NCBI GenBank assembly: GCA_013400975.1
Contig: WBMZ01000271.1
Span: 1-64,000, forward strand
Reading direction: 5' to 3'
Length of the DNA: 64,000 nt
From: Atrichornis clamosus
Taxonomy: Eukaryota > Chordata > Aves > Passeriformes > Menuridae
The notes beneath the pieces were generated by a model, which was not told where the DNA came from, searched no databases, and saw only the letters and a program-made list of their open reading frames with translations. The position numbers and the translations under genes were made by a program. Positions 25,330-37,000 of this stretch are shown piece after piece (positions within the stretch are counted from its first letter, which is position 1; every line of letters begins with the position of its first letter).

Positions 25330-25640
25330 CCTCTGAGCAGGAATACCCCTACTCTCAGCCAAGGGAGCCAACCGTGCCTCACATCCCGGGAAAGCTCGGC
25401 GTTTTCCCCCTCCCCGCTCCCTGGCCCCGTGTGCCGCCGGCCCGTGACAGGTGGCCCCTGGATGTGGTAATTGCAGCCTCTCCCAGCATGTGCCGGACGT
25501 TTCCTGCCTTCTGGCCTCCGGGGTGGGAGCCTTTTGGAGCCTTTTGGTGCCATCCCGTCAGGAGCCGCGGCAGCAGATGTGTGCAGAAAGGGCCGGGGCT
25601 TGCGTTTCACTCGGGGCCGCCCCGCCTTTGCACAGGACCA
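25330..25640. promoter_or_regulatory. GC/CpG-rich islet next to a CR1 copy
   Basis: CpG-rich segments lie at 25388-25450 and 25555-25625 (for example GAGCCGCGGCAG and CGGGGCCGCCCCGCC), immediately beyond the truncated end of the CR1 copy. It contains GC-box-like elements. Possible alternative promoter or enhancer. No exon was identified. Confidence 0.3.
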
Positions 25641-25842
25641 TATGGTTTATAGGGATGCTGTGGATACATCCTGGCTGGCACATGATGGCGAGTTAAGGAT
25701 TAAATGCAGGGCTGAGCTTTCGCTGAATTCTCTGCAAAGCGACATCAGGAAAAACGTGGTTAAGTCTTGAAGGTGACTGACCCGCCCAGATACCCCTGTG
25801 TTAGAGCATACAGAGAGAAATGCTCATTTAACCTTACTTTAG

Positions 25843-25967
25843 TGCCATTTTTAAGACTTTTGATGCTATTTTAAGACTTGTAATGCTATTTTTAAGAATT
25901 TTAATGCTATTTTTAAGACTTCTAATGTTGTTTTTAAGGATTTTAATGCTGTATTTCAGATTTTTCC
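25843..25967. repeat. 21-bp minisatellite, six units
   Basis: Six consecutive units of 21 bases (one of 20) follow the pattern TGCTATTTTTAAGACTTTTAA. The two outer units are the most diverged. The 21-base period is a multiple of three, so the + strand frame reads as a repeated heptapeptide (MLFLRIL-like) from the second unit onward. That is a by-product of the period and not evidence for a protein. Confidence 0.9.
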
Positions 25968-27585
25968 ACTGCCCTAACTTGTTCTCTAATGCAGCATTCA
26001 GGACTTTGTCAAAGATGGCTCTGTTATCACTGTGTGTTATCGTTTTAGGGAACAGTGGTGGATTTAAAAGAAAAAAAAAAAGGAAAAGGAAAGAAAATAA
26101 GAATATCCTGAACTTCTATGTGTTTATATTCTGGCAAGTTGAATTGAGGAAAAAAGAACCTTTTTTCTCATTTAAGAAACCAAACTATTACAGGTGAAAA
26201 GATAAAATAGAAAATGTTACTCACTTCAGTGTGTAGCCCAAACAGTTATTTTTGTAGTTCTGTTTTTCACTGATGATAAACAATCGTTAAAAATTACTTC
26301 TTTCCCTTCCATTTTGAGATGACTTAGCTTTCTGTGCAGTTTTAATTGGGCAACAATTAAAGGGATGTGGGAATTCAGTATGGGAAATTGAAAAGGGATC
26401 CTGTTTAGATTGAGTAGCCTCAGAACTGGAACAGCCCTCAGAATTTAGAAAGCTTTTTTTTTTTCCTTGAATTAAGGGGTAGATGGATAAGTCAACATTC
26501 CTTGAAAACAATAATCATCAGTTCTTCATTGAGGCAGCACCAGGTACCGTGAAATACCAATTAACTGTTTCAGGTGTCTGGGATGGGCCTCAAGTCTGAA
26601 ACCAGAAGATGTTGTTCAAGTTTTTTTTTAATTGCCCAACCAATAGAATAAAACAAAAATTCAAGGGAGAGAGGAACAAAATGCAACCTGGTGGCATTCA
26701 GATTAGTTTTGATTGGTGAATGTAGAGACCCCACCCATTTGTGGGATGATGTGGAACACAAATTGTGCGATGGATGTTGTTGGGATTTTACCTCCTGATT
26801 GTCCAGCAGGGAGTGCAGGATCATTAGTGGGAAGTGCTGTTCCAACCCACAGTCAAATGCAGAGACAGCAGCAAAAATAACGTGCAAAAAATGATGTGCA
26901 GTCACTGCCCCTTTCTTACCTTGCATTTGTCTTCCAGCTTCTCCCCAGCAAGCTTGGGCAAATGAAAATGGGGCCTTTTCCAGAACTCCTTGATGATTTA
27001 ATCCAACCTGTTGGGATACACCTTTACAGGATGAGTATCCATCCCAGCTCAGGGCAGACAGCCCAGTCAGCACTCAGCAGGCCAAGAGAGATTTAGCCTG
27101 CAGATAACACCTCAGTTCTGCTGCTTAACAGTCTGTTAAAAGTAATTAAAACACTCAATGATAGAAGAAAAATCTGTAATTAAAATCCTAGGGCTACATC
27201 CAGCCATCTACAAGGCAGAACCACTCATGTCCTTCCATTACTTCCTATAAAACCACATTAATTTGGGAGGAGGGAATCTTGGGCAGCGGTTGAATTCTGA
27301 CCCATAATATTATGATGGGATATTTTTAGCTTCATCCTTTTCTAGATAAAATAAAATTGGAGCTGTGAGATTTTGATGAAGGCTGTTCTGGTTCATGGAG
27401 TTGAATGATTTTAATTGTGGTTTAATATCAAAATTAATGATATATGATGCATCTGCATAAACGTTGCCATTTTTATAGAAATGAATCAGTGTTTGGTGTT
27501 TATAATAAATGTGCCCTTAATTCCTCACATCTGATGACATTTGAAAAGTGGCAACGTTGAGGAATGTTGGAGCAATGTAATAAAT
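25968..27585. other. Unique intronic DNA, no gene seen
   Basis: AT-rich DNA with poly-A/G-rich patches (26070-26100). A 167-codon minus frame at 26570-27073 has no recognisable domain or codon character. Confidence 0.5.
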
Positions 27586-27878
27586 TGTTGGACTCTGCTC
27601 CCAAGGACCAAGTGACAGGCCAAGAGGGAACAGCCTCAAGCTGTGCCAGGGGAGGTTTAGGTTGGATATTGAGGAAAATTCCTTCATGGAAGGGGCTCTC
27701 CAGCCCTGGCACACATGCCCAGGGCAGGGGTGGATTCCCCATCCCTGGAGGGATTTAACAGCCCTGGGGCTGTGGCACCTGGGGACGTGGCACAGTGGTG
27801 GCCTTGGCAGTGCTGGGAATATTTGAACTCGATGATCTTAAAGGTTTTTTCCAACTTTAATGAATCTGTGATTTTATG
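27586..27878 (+). mobile_element. CR1 LINE 3' fragment, divergent subfamily, sense
   Basis: It contains CAAGTGACAGGCCAAGAGGG, CAAGCTGTGCCAGGGGAGGT and the terminal CGATGATCTTAAAGGTTTTTT segment of the 'AGTTGTGCCAGGGGAGGTTTAGGTTGGATAT' CR1 subfamily. It ends near AATCTGTGATTTTATGA, a decayed 3' octamer repeat. Same type as 23519-23755 but on the opposite strand. Confidence 0.88.
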
Positions 27879-30800
27879 AAAAGATACTGGATATCTAAAT
27901 ATGGTCCGATGACTTTGTCCATACTTTAGAAAACAATATAATCACACAGAGCAAACAAACAAAACCAACCCTTTCCGTGCCTTTTTTTGTATTCCAGACT
28001 GAGAGTTTGAAAGTTAAACAGAATATTGTGGTCATGGAATTGGAGGGGTGGTGGTGCACGACAGAATGGCCAGGGCAGCGTCCTGAAAACTCACTCAGTT
28101 CCTCAGTAGCTTTTGAAAACGAGATGGTTTTCCTGCAGCATGGAAATGATGTTTTGCCAATCACAAATTAATTGCCAAATTTCAAATACTTACTTAGAAG
28201 AAATCCATGTGTTAATTCATTAAATTTTTCATTGACTAAAGTCAAGAATTCTTGTGCAACCAAAGCATTTTTAGATTAATTTTTGAATTATGTAACTTAA
28301 TAAACTTTAGAAACACGATAATTCCTCTATTACATTATTTTTTGCATTGGATTATGAATACGCTAATATAAATTAGTATATTCAGATGTTTGCAAGTGTG
28401 AGAGGTTGCATTTAAATGAAGTACAATTTCAGTGAAGTCCCAACTGCACTGGCCATAGACTGGCCTTCTCTCTCCCTTTATATTTCCCTCTGTAAGTAAA
28501 TGATGTTGTGTGAGATTCCTGATAGGAGATCCTTGAGACATCCTTATAAACTCTTCAGAAAATAAGGAATAGTTGCTGATTACTGCTATTATTTTTTTAA
28601 TGAAAAGCTTCAGATTTTTCTAAACAACCCTGAAAGTTTCGAAGCTCTCAGATTGCCTTTTCTTGCCCAAAACTCCCAGGATGCTGAAAACAGGGAATGT
28701 TGATGAATGGAATGCTCCAATCTCTTTGCTGGAGGTGCCGTTCCCGGATCGGTTTTCCCTCCGTGCCGAGCGGCGTCGGATGTGCTGCTGTGGAGCTTCC
28801 AGCAGCCTCAGCCTCGTCGGAGCTATAATTTATTTAACTTCCATGAAAGTCTGGTTCTGCTGCTCCTGACAGCCTGCAGTGACTGATGTCTCCGTGTGAT
28901 CCCGACTCCACAGAATCCGTGGCTCAAGGTGGGATTGCACCACCAGGATTCGTTTGTGTCACCGGAGGGCCCCGAGCGGGAGGATCTCCACGTTGTCATC
29001 GTCACTGCTGCTGTAAATTCGTGCCATCCCGTGTGCCATTCCTGGGGCTTTGCTGCCTAGTTTTGGGCTTCTCCTGATGTAATTTTCATGGAGTGTTACT
29101 TCAAGGATGTAACTCCTTTGGAACGGCAGCGGAAAGGCAAAGGAAGTTGCACTTTATCATCTCTTGAAGTTGTCTTGAAAGAAACTCCCAGTCCTTCATG
29201 TGTGATTTTTTTCGTGGGGGTTTGTCCCTGGAGCTCATGGTTTGAAATATTTCTAAGTTTTCAGCAGCTTTTTAGCAGCTCTGTGCTTTGGGTTTGGGGA
29301 GTGTTTGCCTTTTTCCTGGTGTCTGCTTTCCTTGCAGCCTTTTATGGAACTGCTTTGGTCATTTTGGTGCCATAGGTTCTCAATGAAAAGTCCATTTTTA
29401 AGGTGTTTGATGCCTATAGAGAATCTGCCTTTAGTCTGAAGCTTTTATAAAGACACTAAATAGTTACTTTGTCTAGACTTGTAACTCATTTGCTTTTCTC
29501 TCTCTCAACTAAGTATCACTACTGCATAATCTTCTTTGTTGCTTATTTGTAACTTTTATCTTCATTTATTGCATGTGCCCTACTCACTTTATGCTCAAAG
29601 CCTTGACGTTGAACATATTTCGCAATTTTTTCAACATTTTGGTTACGTTTTTACCTATTCTTTGATATATCAGATAATACCAAGAAATATTTTTCCAGAT
29701 TATTTCCATTAAACTGCTTTCTTATTTATAAGTTCATGCACAAATTTACAACGTGCATATTTATGTATTTTAAACAATTCTAAGATATATCATCACTCAA
29801 AAAAGTAAATAATGCAATTATCTATCCACATAATTGCCCTAAAAGTTGTAACAAATAATTTGTCATCTTTATATTTTGTGGATTTTAATGTATGTGTACA
29901 CCAGACCTTGCTTTACTACTTACTATTCACATTGATTTTAAACACTCAGGGAAATGGAGTTTCATTTCCCAAATACAGCAGCAGTTTGTGACTTCTCAAC
30001 CAAATTGCCAGATACCCCCAAAAAGGCAGATCTTGGAAGTATTAATCAAATTTAAAGTAGTCCCTGAGGCATCTAAACTTTTTGTCAACTTTTCTCTGTT
30101 TGTTGTGGTTTGAGATTTGGTTTTTTTCTCTTCCTTGAAAGCTGTTGGAGTTTAGCTGAGAAGATAGCCCAGACTTTAAAATTTTGTAGTTAAACTCCTC
30201 ACACTGAGGTTTAAGTTTGTGACTCCATCTCAAGTCTTGCTTTGAAAGAAGCTTTGCACAAGAACGGTTTTGCCACGCAGATGTTTTACTTGGGTTGAAT
30301 ACTTTTTGCACTTAAAGTATGTCAAATTTTGATTTAAAATTATTATTTTGTCCTGTTTGTTCCTCGGTTCCTTGTCTATACTTTTAGTGAGAAGCCAGTG
30401 CCTGCTTGATCCAAGCTTGCCCACAATTCCATGGAAGGAAATAAATAATGCCTGTGCAGGAGCAGAGATGGAGCTCAGTTCAGCTTTTCCACCTGTGGCA
30501 CAGCTGGTGCAGTGAAGATGAAAGTCAGAGGATCAAATATTGGACAGGAGAACTGGAAGTGCAGGAGGTTCCTCATGTGAGGAATTATTACCAGACCAAA
30601 ATGAGGGAGTTGGTTTTTTAGTTGATAAGATTGTTGTTGACATAAAATAAGAAAATGAGGGCTGATGAGGAGAACTCTCATCAGTAGAGAGAATACACGG
30701 GTGAAGATGAAGGTGATTTAATTTGGGGGAAGAGGAGATGAAGTCATTTCAGGAACCCAAACAACTCTGGTGAGAGGAGGGATTGATTTGGGGCTGCAGG

Positions 30801-30914
30801 GGCAGGAGAGCAAAGCTTGGAGAGGGAGGTGGCTCGGGAGAAAAGTCATAAAATAAATTAATAAGGCTTCACACTTTTAATATGAACAAAAATCTGTCTC
30901 GTGTTGTTGGGCTT
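27879..30914. other. Unique intronic DNA, no gene seen
   Basis: A modest GC/CpG patch lies at 28735-28800 and 28890-29010, inside AT-rich DNA. The 29440-29900 part is very T/A-rich and poor in G. No exon or repeat family was recognised. Confidence 0.5.
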
Positions 30915-30918
30915 TGTG

Positions 30919-31012
30919 TCTGACACCTTCCACTATCCCAGGGTGCTCCAAGCCCCATCCAACTTGGCCTTGGACACTTCCAGGGATGGGGCAGCCACAG
31001 CTTCTCTGGGCA
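30919..31012 (-). mobile_element. Short CR1 LINE fragment, antisense
   Basis: GACACCTTCCACTATCCCAG through GCAGCCACAGCTTCTCTGGG is the standard CR1 3' segment, cut off sharply at both sides. The 3'-terminal part (next to the octamer repeat) is missing, which is unusual because CR1 copies normally lose the other end. This suggests a later deletion. Confidence 0.88.
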
Positions 31013-32109
31013 AGTCACTTATCCTTGAGACATTGAGGAAATACCTGATGGAAAGGGTTGGGAAAGAAGCCAGGGAGAGGGATTCAGGGAGCCTGGAGTG
31101 GGTTCAGTACGTGCTGGTGATGTGGAAGGAGGCAGGTGAGAGCACCCAGGGAGACAAATGAGAGATTTCCATCTTGGAGCTATTTCAGGCTCTGTTATTT
31201 TCCATAGGGAATTCCCATTCAGCGAAGAACGGTGCCAGTCTTGTAGAGTAATTCAGTGAAGCTTTGTGATGAAATTTTATGTTAGAAACTTGTTAAGCTG
31301 TAGAAAATACTGCAGGAATTATCCAGCTCATCAAAACTTTTAAAAATAAATGGCTGTAAAGCAGAAAGGGTAACTGTCCAGGTAGCATGAAGTTAACCCA
31401 GGAAGCAACTTTACCTTTTAAGGATATTAAAAACCAAAGATTATGATGAGGATTGAAAATAGCATTATTGACAGTAATTTACAGGTAGAAGACCTAAGAA
31501 ATCCATGAAATCTGTGCCTTTTCCTAACACAAAGCACTGACTCGACAACAAACTGATACTGTAACCTCAGCTGCCTAAAAGGACCCAACTTACTTTGAAA
31601 AATATTCCCTTATGTTTCAAAAGAAAAAAAGAAAATCTTGCTGAGGTATTAAGATTTGTTGGCAGTATCTCTTGCTCCTACAGTACACAGAATTCAGAAT
31701 ATCTGAGGTCTTGACAACCAAGAAATGAAAAGTTATGGGACAAGAAAATCCAGATTTAAATCTTCCCCTGCTGAGCTGGCAGTTCAACTGAAAATTGTTT
31801 GCATGCTAAGGTGGAGCTGCTCTGGGTAGTGGAAGGAGCAGTTGAAATGTCTAAATGGAGCTGCTGATTGGATTTAAGGAGATTTATTAAACTTCCCCTC
31901 TTCACCTCGTGTACAGTCTTTCTGCATGTTTATGTTTCATTTCCATGGTAAATGGGGCCCATTTTTATCAGAAAGATGAATATGAAATAGAGATGTGGGT
32001 TTGCTGATATTCAGATACAGAGCTGCTTGTCATCCAGGGAGAGGGAATTACAAAAGTGCATTTCTTCCTGGAGGGTATGGAAAAGGCAGAGGCAGACTTG
32101 TCCTGGAGG

Positions 32110-32346
32110 TGCACAGGGAGAGGCAATGGACACACCCTGGGAAAAAGGACATTCCAGTTAGGTGCAAGGAAAATTAAATCACCAGGAAGGTGGTTGGGCA
32201 CTGGAGAGGTAAAATCTGTGTTTGTAGGAATGTGAAACGTGGTTGGTAATGGCCTGAGCATCCTCATCTGGTTGGATCTCCCTGGAGCAAGAGGTTGGAT
32301 TGGAGATCTCCAGAGTTCCTTCCTAACTGGTGTGTTCTGTGATTCC
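32110..32346 (+). mobile_element. Old, diverged CR1 LINE fragment, sense
   Basis: The order GAGAGGCAATGGACACA, then the terminal part near 32278-32345 with GATCTCCAGAGTTCCTTCC and TCTGTGATTCC, matches the end of older CR1 subfamilies ('ggatgatctccagaggtcccttccaacc...ttctgtgattctg'). The central part is heavily diverged. I infer family membership from order and end motifs. Confidence 0.6.
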
Positions 32347-33490
32347 AACCTGTAGGAAGTGTAGGTTAGCTGTGGAATATGGGAGACACGAGGTTGTGGG
32401 TCAGGTGTCCTGCCCTAGGTCAGCACAGTGGGGGTCACTCTGGCCTGTGACCACAACTCCAGAATTCACAGGCCCCCACCTCTGTTCTGCCTTTTTATCC
32501 TTGATGTTTTATCAAGAAGTTAATTCAGAGTATAATTAGTACAGCAAGAAATCAGATTTAAGGCTCAGCTCCTGGTTGTGTTAGTGCTGGGGAAGGGTGA
32601 GGTGGGCAGGAACAGGAGTTGAATGTGAAAATGCAGAAATGTGGTATCGGTTTCTGATCGATCATAAAGTTACATTTACTCTGTGCTGATTATTTTTTCT
32701 TCATCTAAACATTGGATTTTTTGCCATTACACTGTTTTTGAATGGCCAGGATTATCTGTAAACATACAAACATTTATCTAGGTTGATTTCCTATAAAACC
32801 ACCTCATTCTAGATTTACTTTGCACAGCAAAACCATTTAGGCTTTCTGTGAAGAGAGTTTTGGGGTGGGATTTTTGTCGTGATGATATTCAGTGTATATT
32901 TTTGTGTTTGATTATTTAGTGTCTATTCCTGTATGCTGTACCAAAATGTACTGGTTACCAAAATGAGAGATTTGAGGAAATACCTGATTTCTTAACATTT
33001 CAGTACCAGAGGCTTATACATCACACAGGGAGTGCTAGACACAAATATCAAATTTTAGGACCTCAGTGCAATCCACTGAAAGGGGTGTAACTGGTTGTGT
33101 GACTTATAGCCATGTCTGCACGGACACTCACTCCGAGGGATTCCAGCCAGATGATTTAGTATTCCTACTTCTGGGCTAAAATGCTGCTTTCCCTTATTTT
33201 TCAAAGACACCTGAATGTACCTTTGCCTGGTTTCTTAAGGAATAGTGGTATGGAAAGGCTAAGAGAAGGGAATGTGACTTAACAGCCTTCATGTACCTGA
33301 AACTGTAAACAAGGAAAGATAGCAGGGAAACAGTCGGGCTGGAGTGGGGAATTAGAGCTGGAAATAAAGAGTGAAATGGAGAAAGAGAAGAATAAGGCTA
33401 AATGTCATGGAAGAGCATTCAGCAACAGTCGTGGTTTTTTGCATGATTCTTCCAAAGAAAGCAAAGAAAAACAGTTTGGGGACAAAGGCC
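32347..33490. other. Unique intronic DNA, no gene seen
   Basis: No feature was recognised. Ordinary AT-rich intronic sequence. Confidence 0.5.
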
Positions 33491-33522
33491 TTTTTTTTTT
33501 TTTTTTTTTTTCTCTCTCTCTC
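33491..33522. repeat. Poly-T followed by (TC)n
   Basis: A 21-base T run is joined to five to six TC units. Polypyrimidine tract, likely unstable in length. Confidence 0.9.
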
Positions 33523-33770
33523 CATTTTTTCTGGTTCTTTCCTTCGGCTTAGCCACTCAACATAAAGGAATCTCATCTGTGTCTATAAAAGAATGTATTA
33601 AATTTCTGAAGCATGGATGTGGATCTCAGCATCCCTGGGAGCGGCTGTGGTGCTGCTGGAATTCCGCGCGGCTTCGCCGAGCCCGAGGCTCTGGCTTTGC
33701 CGTTGAGATTTCGGAGCACAACGTCCTGGTGTTGTACATCTGGAGCAGGCCTGTGCACAGGGGGCGTTTC

Positions 33771-33962
33771 ACAGAGCCCTGGAATGGTTTGGGTTGGAAG
33801 GGATGTTGAAACCCATCCCATTCCACCCCCTGCCATGAACACCTTCCACTATCCCAGGTTACTCCAACCTGGCCTTGGACACTTCCAGGGATGGAGCAGC
33901 CACAGCTTCTCCGGGCACTCTGTGCCAGGGCCTCACCACCCTCACAGGGAAGGATTTCTTTT
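33771..33962 (-). mobile_element. CR1 LINE 3' fragment, antisense
   Basis: GAATGGTTTGGGTTGGAAGG through CCCTCACAGGGAAGGATTTC is the last about 190 bases of CR1. A gap of about ten bases in the CCATGGGCAGGGACACC part leaves CCATGAACACC. At its 5' side it grades into the tandem array at 33963-34057. Confidence 0.92.
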
Positions 33963-34057
33963 CCATAGTAAAGAATTCTACTATATAATTCTCCATAGTA
34001 AAGAGTTCTATTCGTAGTGAAGAATTCTTTTTTGTAGTAAAGAATTTCACTGACTTC
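33963..34057. repeat. Tandem array of a CR1-derived unit
   Basis: Four to five imperfect units of about 20 bases resemble CCATAGTAAAGAATTCTAY (starting near 33963, 33993, 34013 and 34034). The unit resembles the CR1 'catagtaaagaatttctt' segment that would come next in the adjoining element, so the array probably arose by local duplication of that segment. Confidence 0.7.
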
Positions 34058-37000
34058 AGTGGGACTTTCAGGAATGGAGAGATGGGAGTAGTCCAGGGTT
34101 TCGTTTTAGGTAAGTTGAAAAAATTGAGAGTAAAAACTGGGCTGAAATGGGTCAAGACGAAGGAAAGAAGATGGGAAGAAATTAAGCTTTTATATATGAG
34201 TGGTTTGCTTCTTTTGTTTGTTTTTTATGCCTGTAAATGCTGTTGCTTTATTTACCATGAGAAGGACCTAGGTGGCCGTTCTAGCAGTGATGTGGACTAT
34301 TTAATTTGAGATTAGAATCTTTCTAAAAGAGCAAGAAGAGGATACGTGTTTATGGGCAGCAAAGAAACAACCCAAATCTAAACTTTTAAATGGGTTAAAT
34401 AGATGAAAGTTTTGAACAATATCATTATTTTGACATGGATATTCCGTAGCTAAACTTTTGATGTCTTTCCTTGAAAGCTTTTAGTGTTACTTCCAGTGGC
34501 ATAAAATTCTTGCAGGTGAAAATTGCTTTGGTGGTTTAAACTGGTGAGTTAAACTGGCAACACCTCCTTGAAAAAGATAATTTGTCTTTTTCTGCAGCAG
34601 CCAAACTGGTTGGAGAGCTTTCTGCCCACTTCCTCTTGCCCATTCATTCCTTCTCCACATGAAGGTTTTGTCCCCTTTTTGTGGTGGTTTATCTGTGGGC
34701 TGAAGAAATGGGGCAGATGAACCAGATTTGTGTGTGTTTTTATTGGGAGGATGAAAGGTGGTTTTGATGGATTCTGCAAAATCTCCTCCAATAGGTTCTG
34801 GCTTTGGGGGGAGTTGTTTGTTTAATTTGTGTCTCTGCATTTTTCTTTTTCCCACATGGATATTTCCAGTCTTCTTCCTATCCCAAATAACCATTGGAAA
34901 CTGAGGAATCTGTTAAAATGAAAAGTATTTCTAAGAAACTTGAAATTTCTGTAGTTGAAGATTAAAGTTGTTTTTAAGATTGTTTGAATTTATTAGAGCT
35001 ATCAATGTTGGTTTTTTTCTCATTTTCAATGATACAACACTAAACTTGAGTGGTGGTTTCCTTCACTTTCTGCCCTGCTCTGAATTTGAGCAGCATTCCA
35101 GCTGAACTCCACAATGTGACAGTCACCACTTCCAGCCTGGAATGGTCTGGAATGGGTGGAACTGGAGACTGGCCTGGCTCCCAACCTCAAATGCATTTGC
35201 TCCATATTTAAGGACAGACGTTAGGTGATATTTTGTCCAACATAACAAAAACAGTTACATCTCTCCTTAAGATTTAAACCACAATTTTTTCCTTGGGCTC
35301 AGAGGCCACAGACGCTCCCGATTTCCCTGTCTGGGAGAGCAGCCTGTCTCATCCATTTACTCCAAGCAGCTTTTCCACAACCAGGCTGGGAAGAGGCGAA
35401 GCGCACACCCGATGTGTCGGGATACTGAGGGAATGAAGCGAACACAGCCCCTGTGATTCCTCCTGGATGTGACCGTTGTGGCTCTCCCGGGAAATGTCTG
35501 GAAAAATTAACAAGGTCGTTTTCTTAACAAAAATTTCCAAACCTCATTTCAGCCAAGCAGGAAGGGAATTCTGCTTTTATCTGCTGCTGGCTTAATTGTC
35601 CATGTGCCTGTTGTGGAGATGGCTCCTGTGACAGTGGGGCCTCTCCAAGCCCCGGGAGGAGCGAGGCAGTTTCCCTGGAAAGTTCTCTTTTTAGTAAAGA
35701 TAAGATGGAAAGAGTAATGATGGAGACAAAACTGATAACAGCGGGAATATCAGAAGGAATGGCAGACTAAAGGCAGAGCTCTTGATGGAATATCTCTTAA
35801 ACAGGGTTGTGTGCCAGTGGGAATCCAATTGGCTTCCTGAGCTTTGGAAAGCACAGGTGGTTGAGAGAAAAAAAAACTATGAAGTCCACCCAGAATTATG
35901 TTTTTCCTTATTTAATAAAAAATAAAGAGGGGTAAAATCCTATTAAGACTTTTTCTTTAATGTGCCTAAACCCCCTGCTTTTCCAGAAGGCAGCACAGTG
36001 AGCTGTGAGGAAATGGGAATTTATCTTCTATTTCACCAAGGAAGGAATACGGGCATGGCTTCAAATAAATTTGCTATTAAGAAAAAGCACATTATTGCAT
36101 TTAAGGAGTATTCAGAAGTTTCCAGGAGTGATTTGCAGGTTCCACGGGGCTGATCTGTATGTGCTGCACACGCAGCTGAAGAGGGAGATAAATTCCTTTC
36201 TGTTAGTAACACAATCATCTCTCAAGGTATTTCTTATTAAATTAGATTTGCGTAACTAAAGTGCTCCTGATGTCATTTGTGGATGCTCCTAAATCATCAG
36301 CTAAAGAGCAGCTGATCTAAGTTTGGCCAAAGGAAGAAATGAAGTTTTGGAAGATTATATTCCTTGTTCCTGATGGCAATCAATCAGAATTTGATATTTG
36401 TATACGGGCTTGTTTTAAAAGCATTGTAATTATGGCAGTGCTATAAATCTTATGTTAATGGAGGAGAAGGAAAAAATATTAAATATGACCCATACTTTGA
36501 GCCTAAATATTCTGTGGATGTTCCTTACGGAATAAGGATGAAGGGAAAGCTGGTAGAGTAATAGGTGTATGTGAATGCAGGCCTGGAAAAGTGGAATACA
36601 TGGATTAAAAACATTTTAATCTTATATAAAATCATTTACAAGATTTCAATTTGATGGTGAACATTCACTGCTATATAAAGAAATATTCCTCCATTACATC
36701 TTGTGGGATTTGAAGGCACTTATGAATTAATTTGTTTCCAGGAGTTCCATCAAAAGAGAAATCCTTTGTAAAACTGCAGGTGTTAAAATAGAGACCAAAA
36801 AATGCTGCTTGGTCTGGGAAATTAGGCACAGTTATTATCTGAATATTGACATTAAAATGCAGAAAAGACCCCTGAAACCTATTAATTTTTACCCTAAGAT
36901 TTCAGAGAAACTCTTTTCCTAGATTCTGGTTTCTTTCCTTAAAAATAAATAAGATATTTGTGATTTCATGGAAATGGCCATATAATTTTCCATACAATGA

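Noticed and set aside
25038..25610. 190-codon minus strand frame
   Set aside because: Half of it is CR1 3' sequence and the rest is the adjoining GC-rich islet, where stops are rare.
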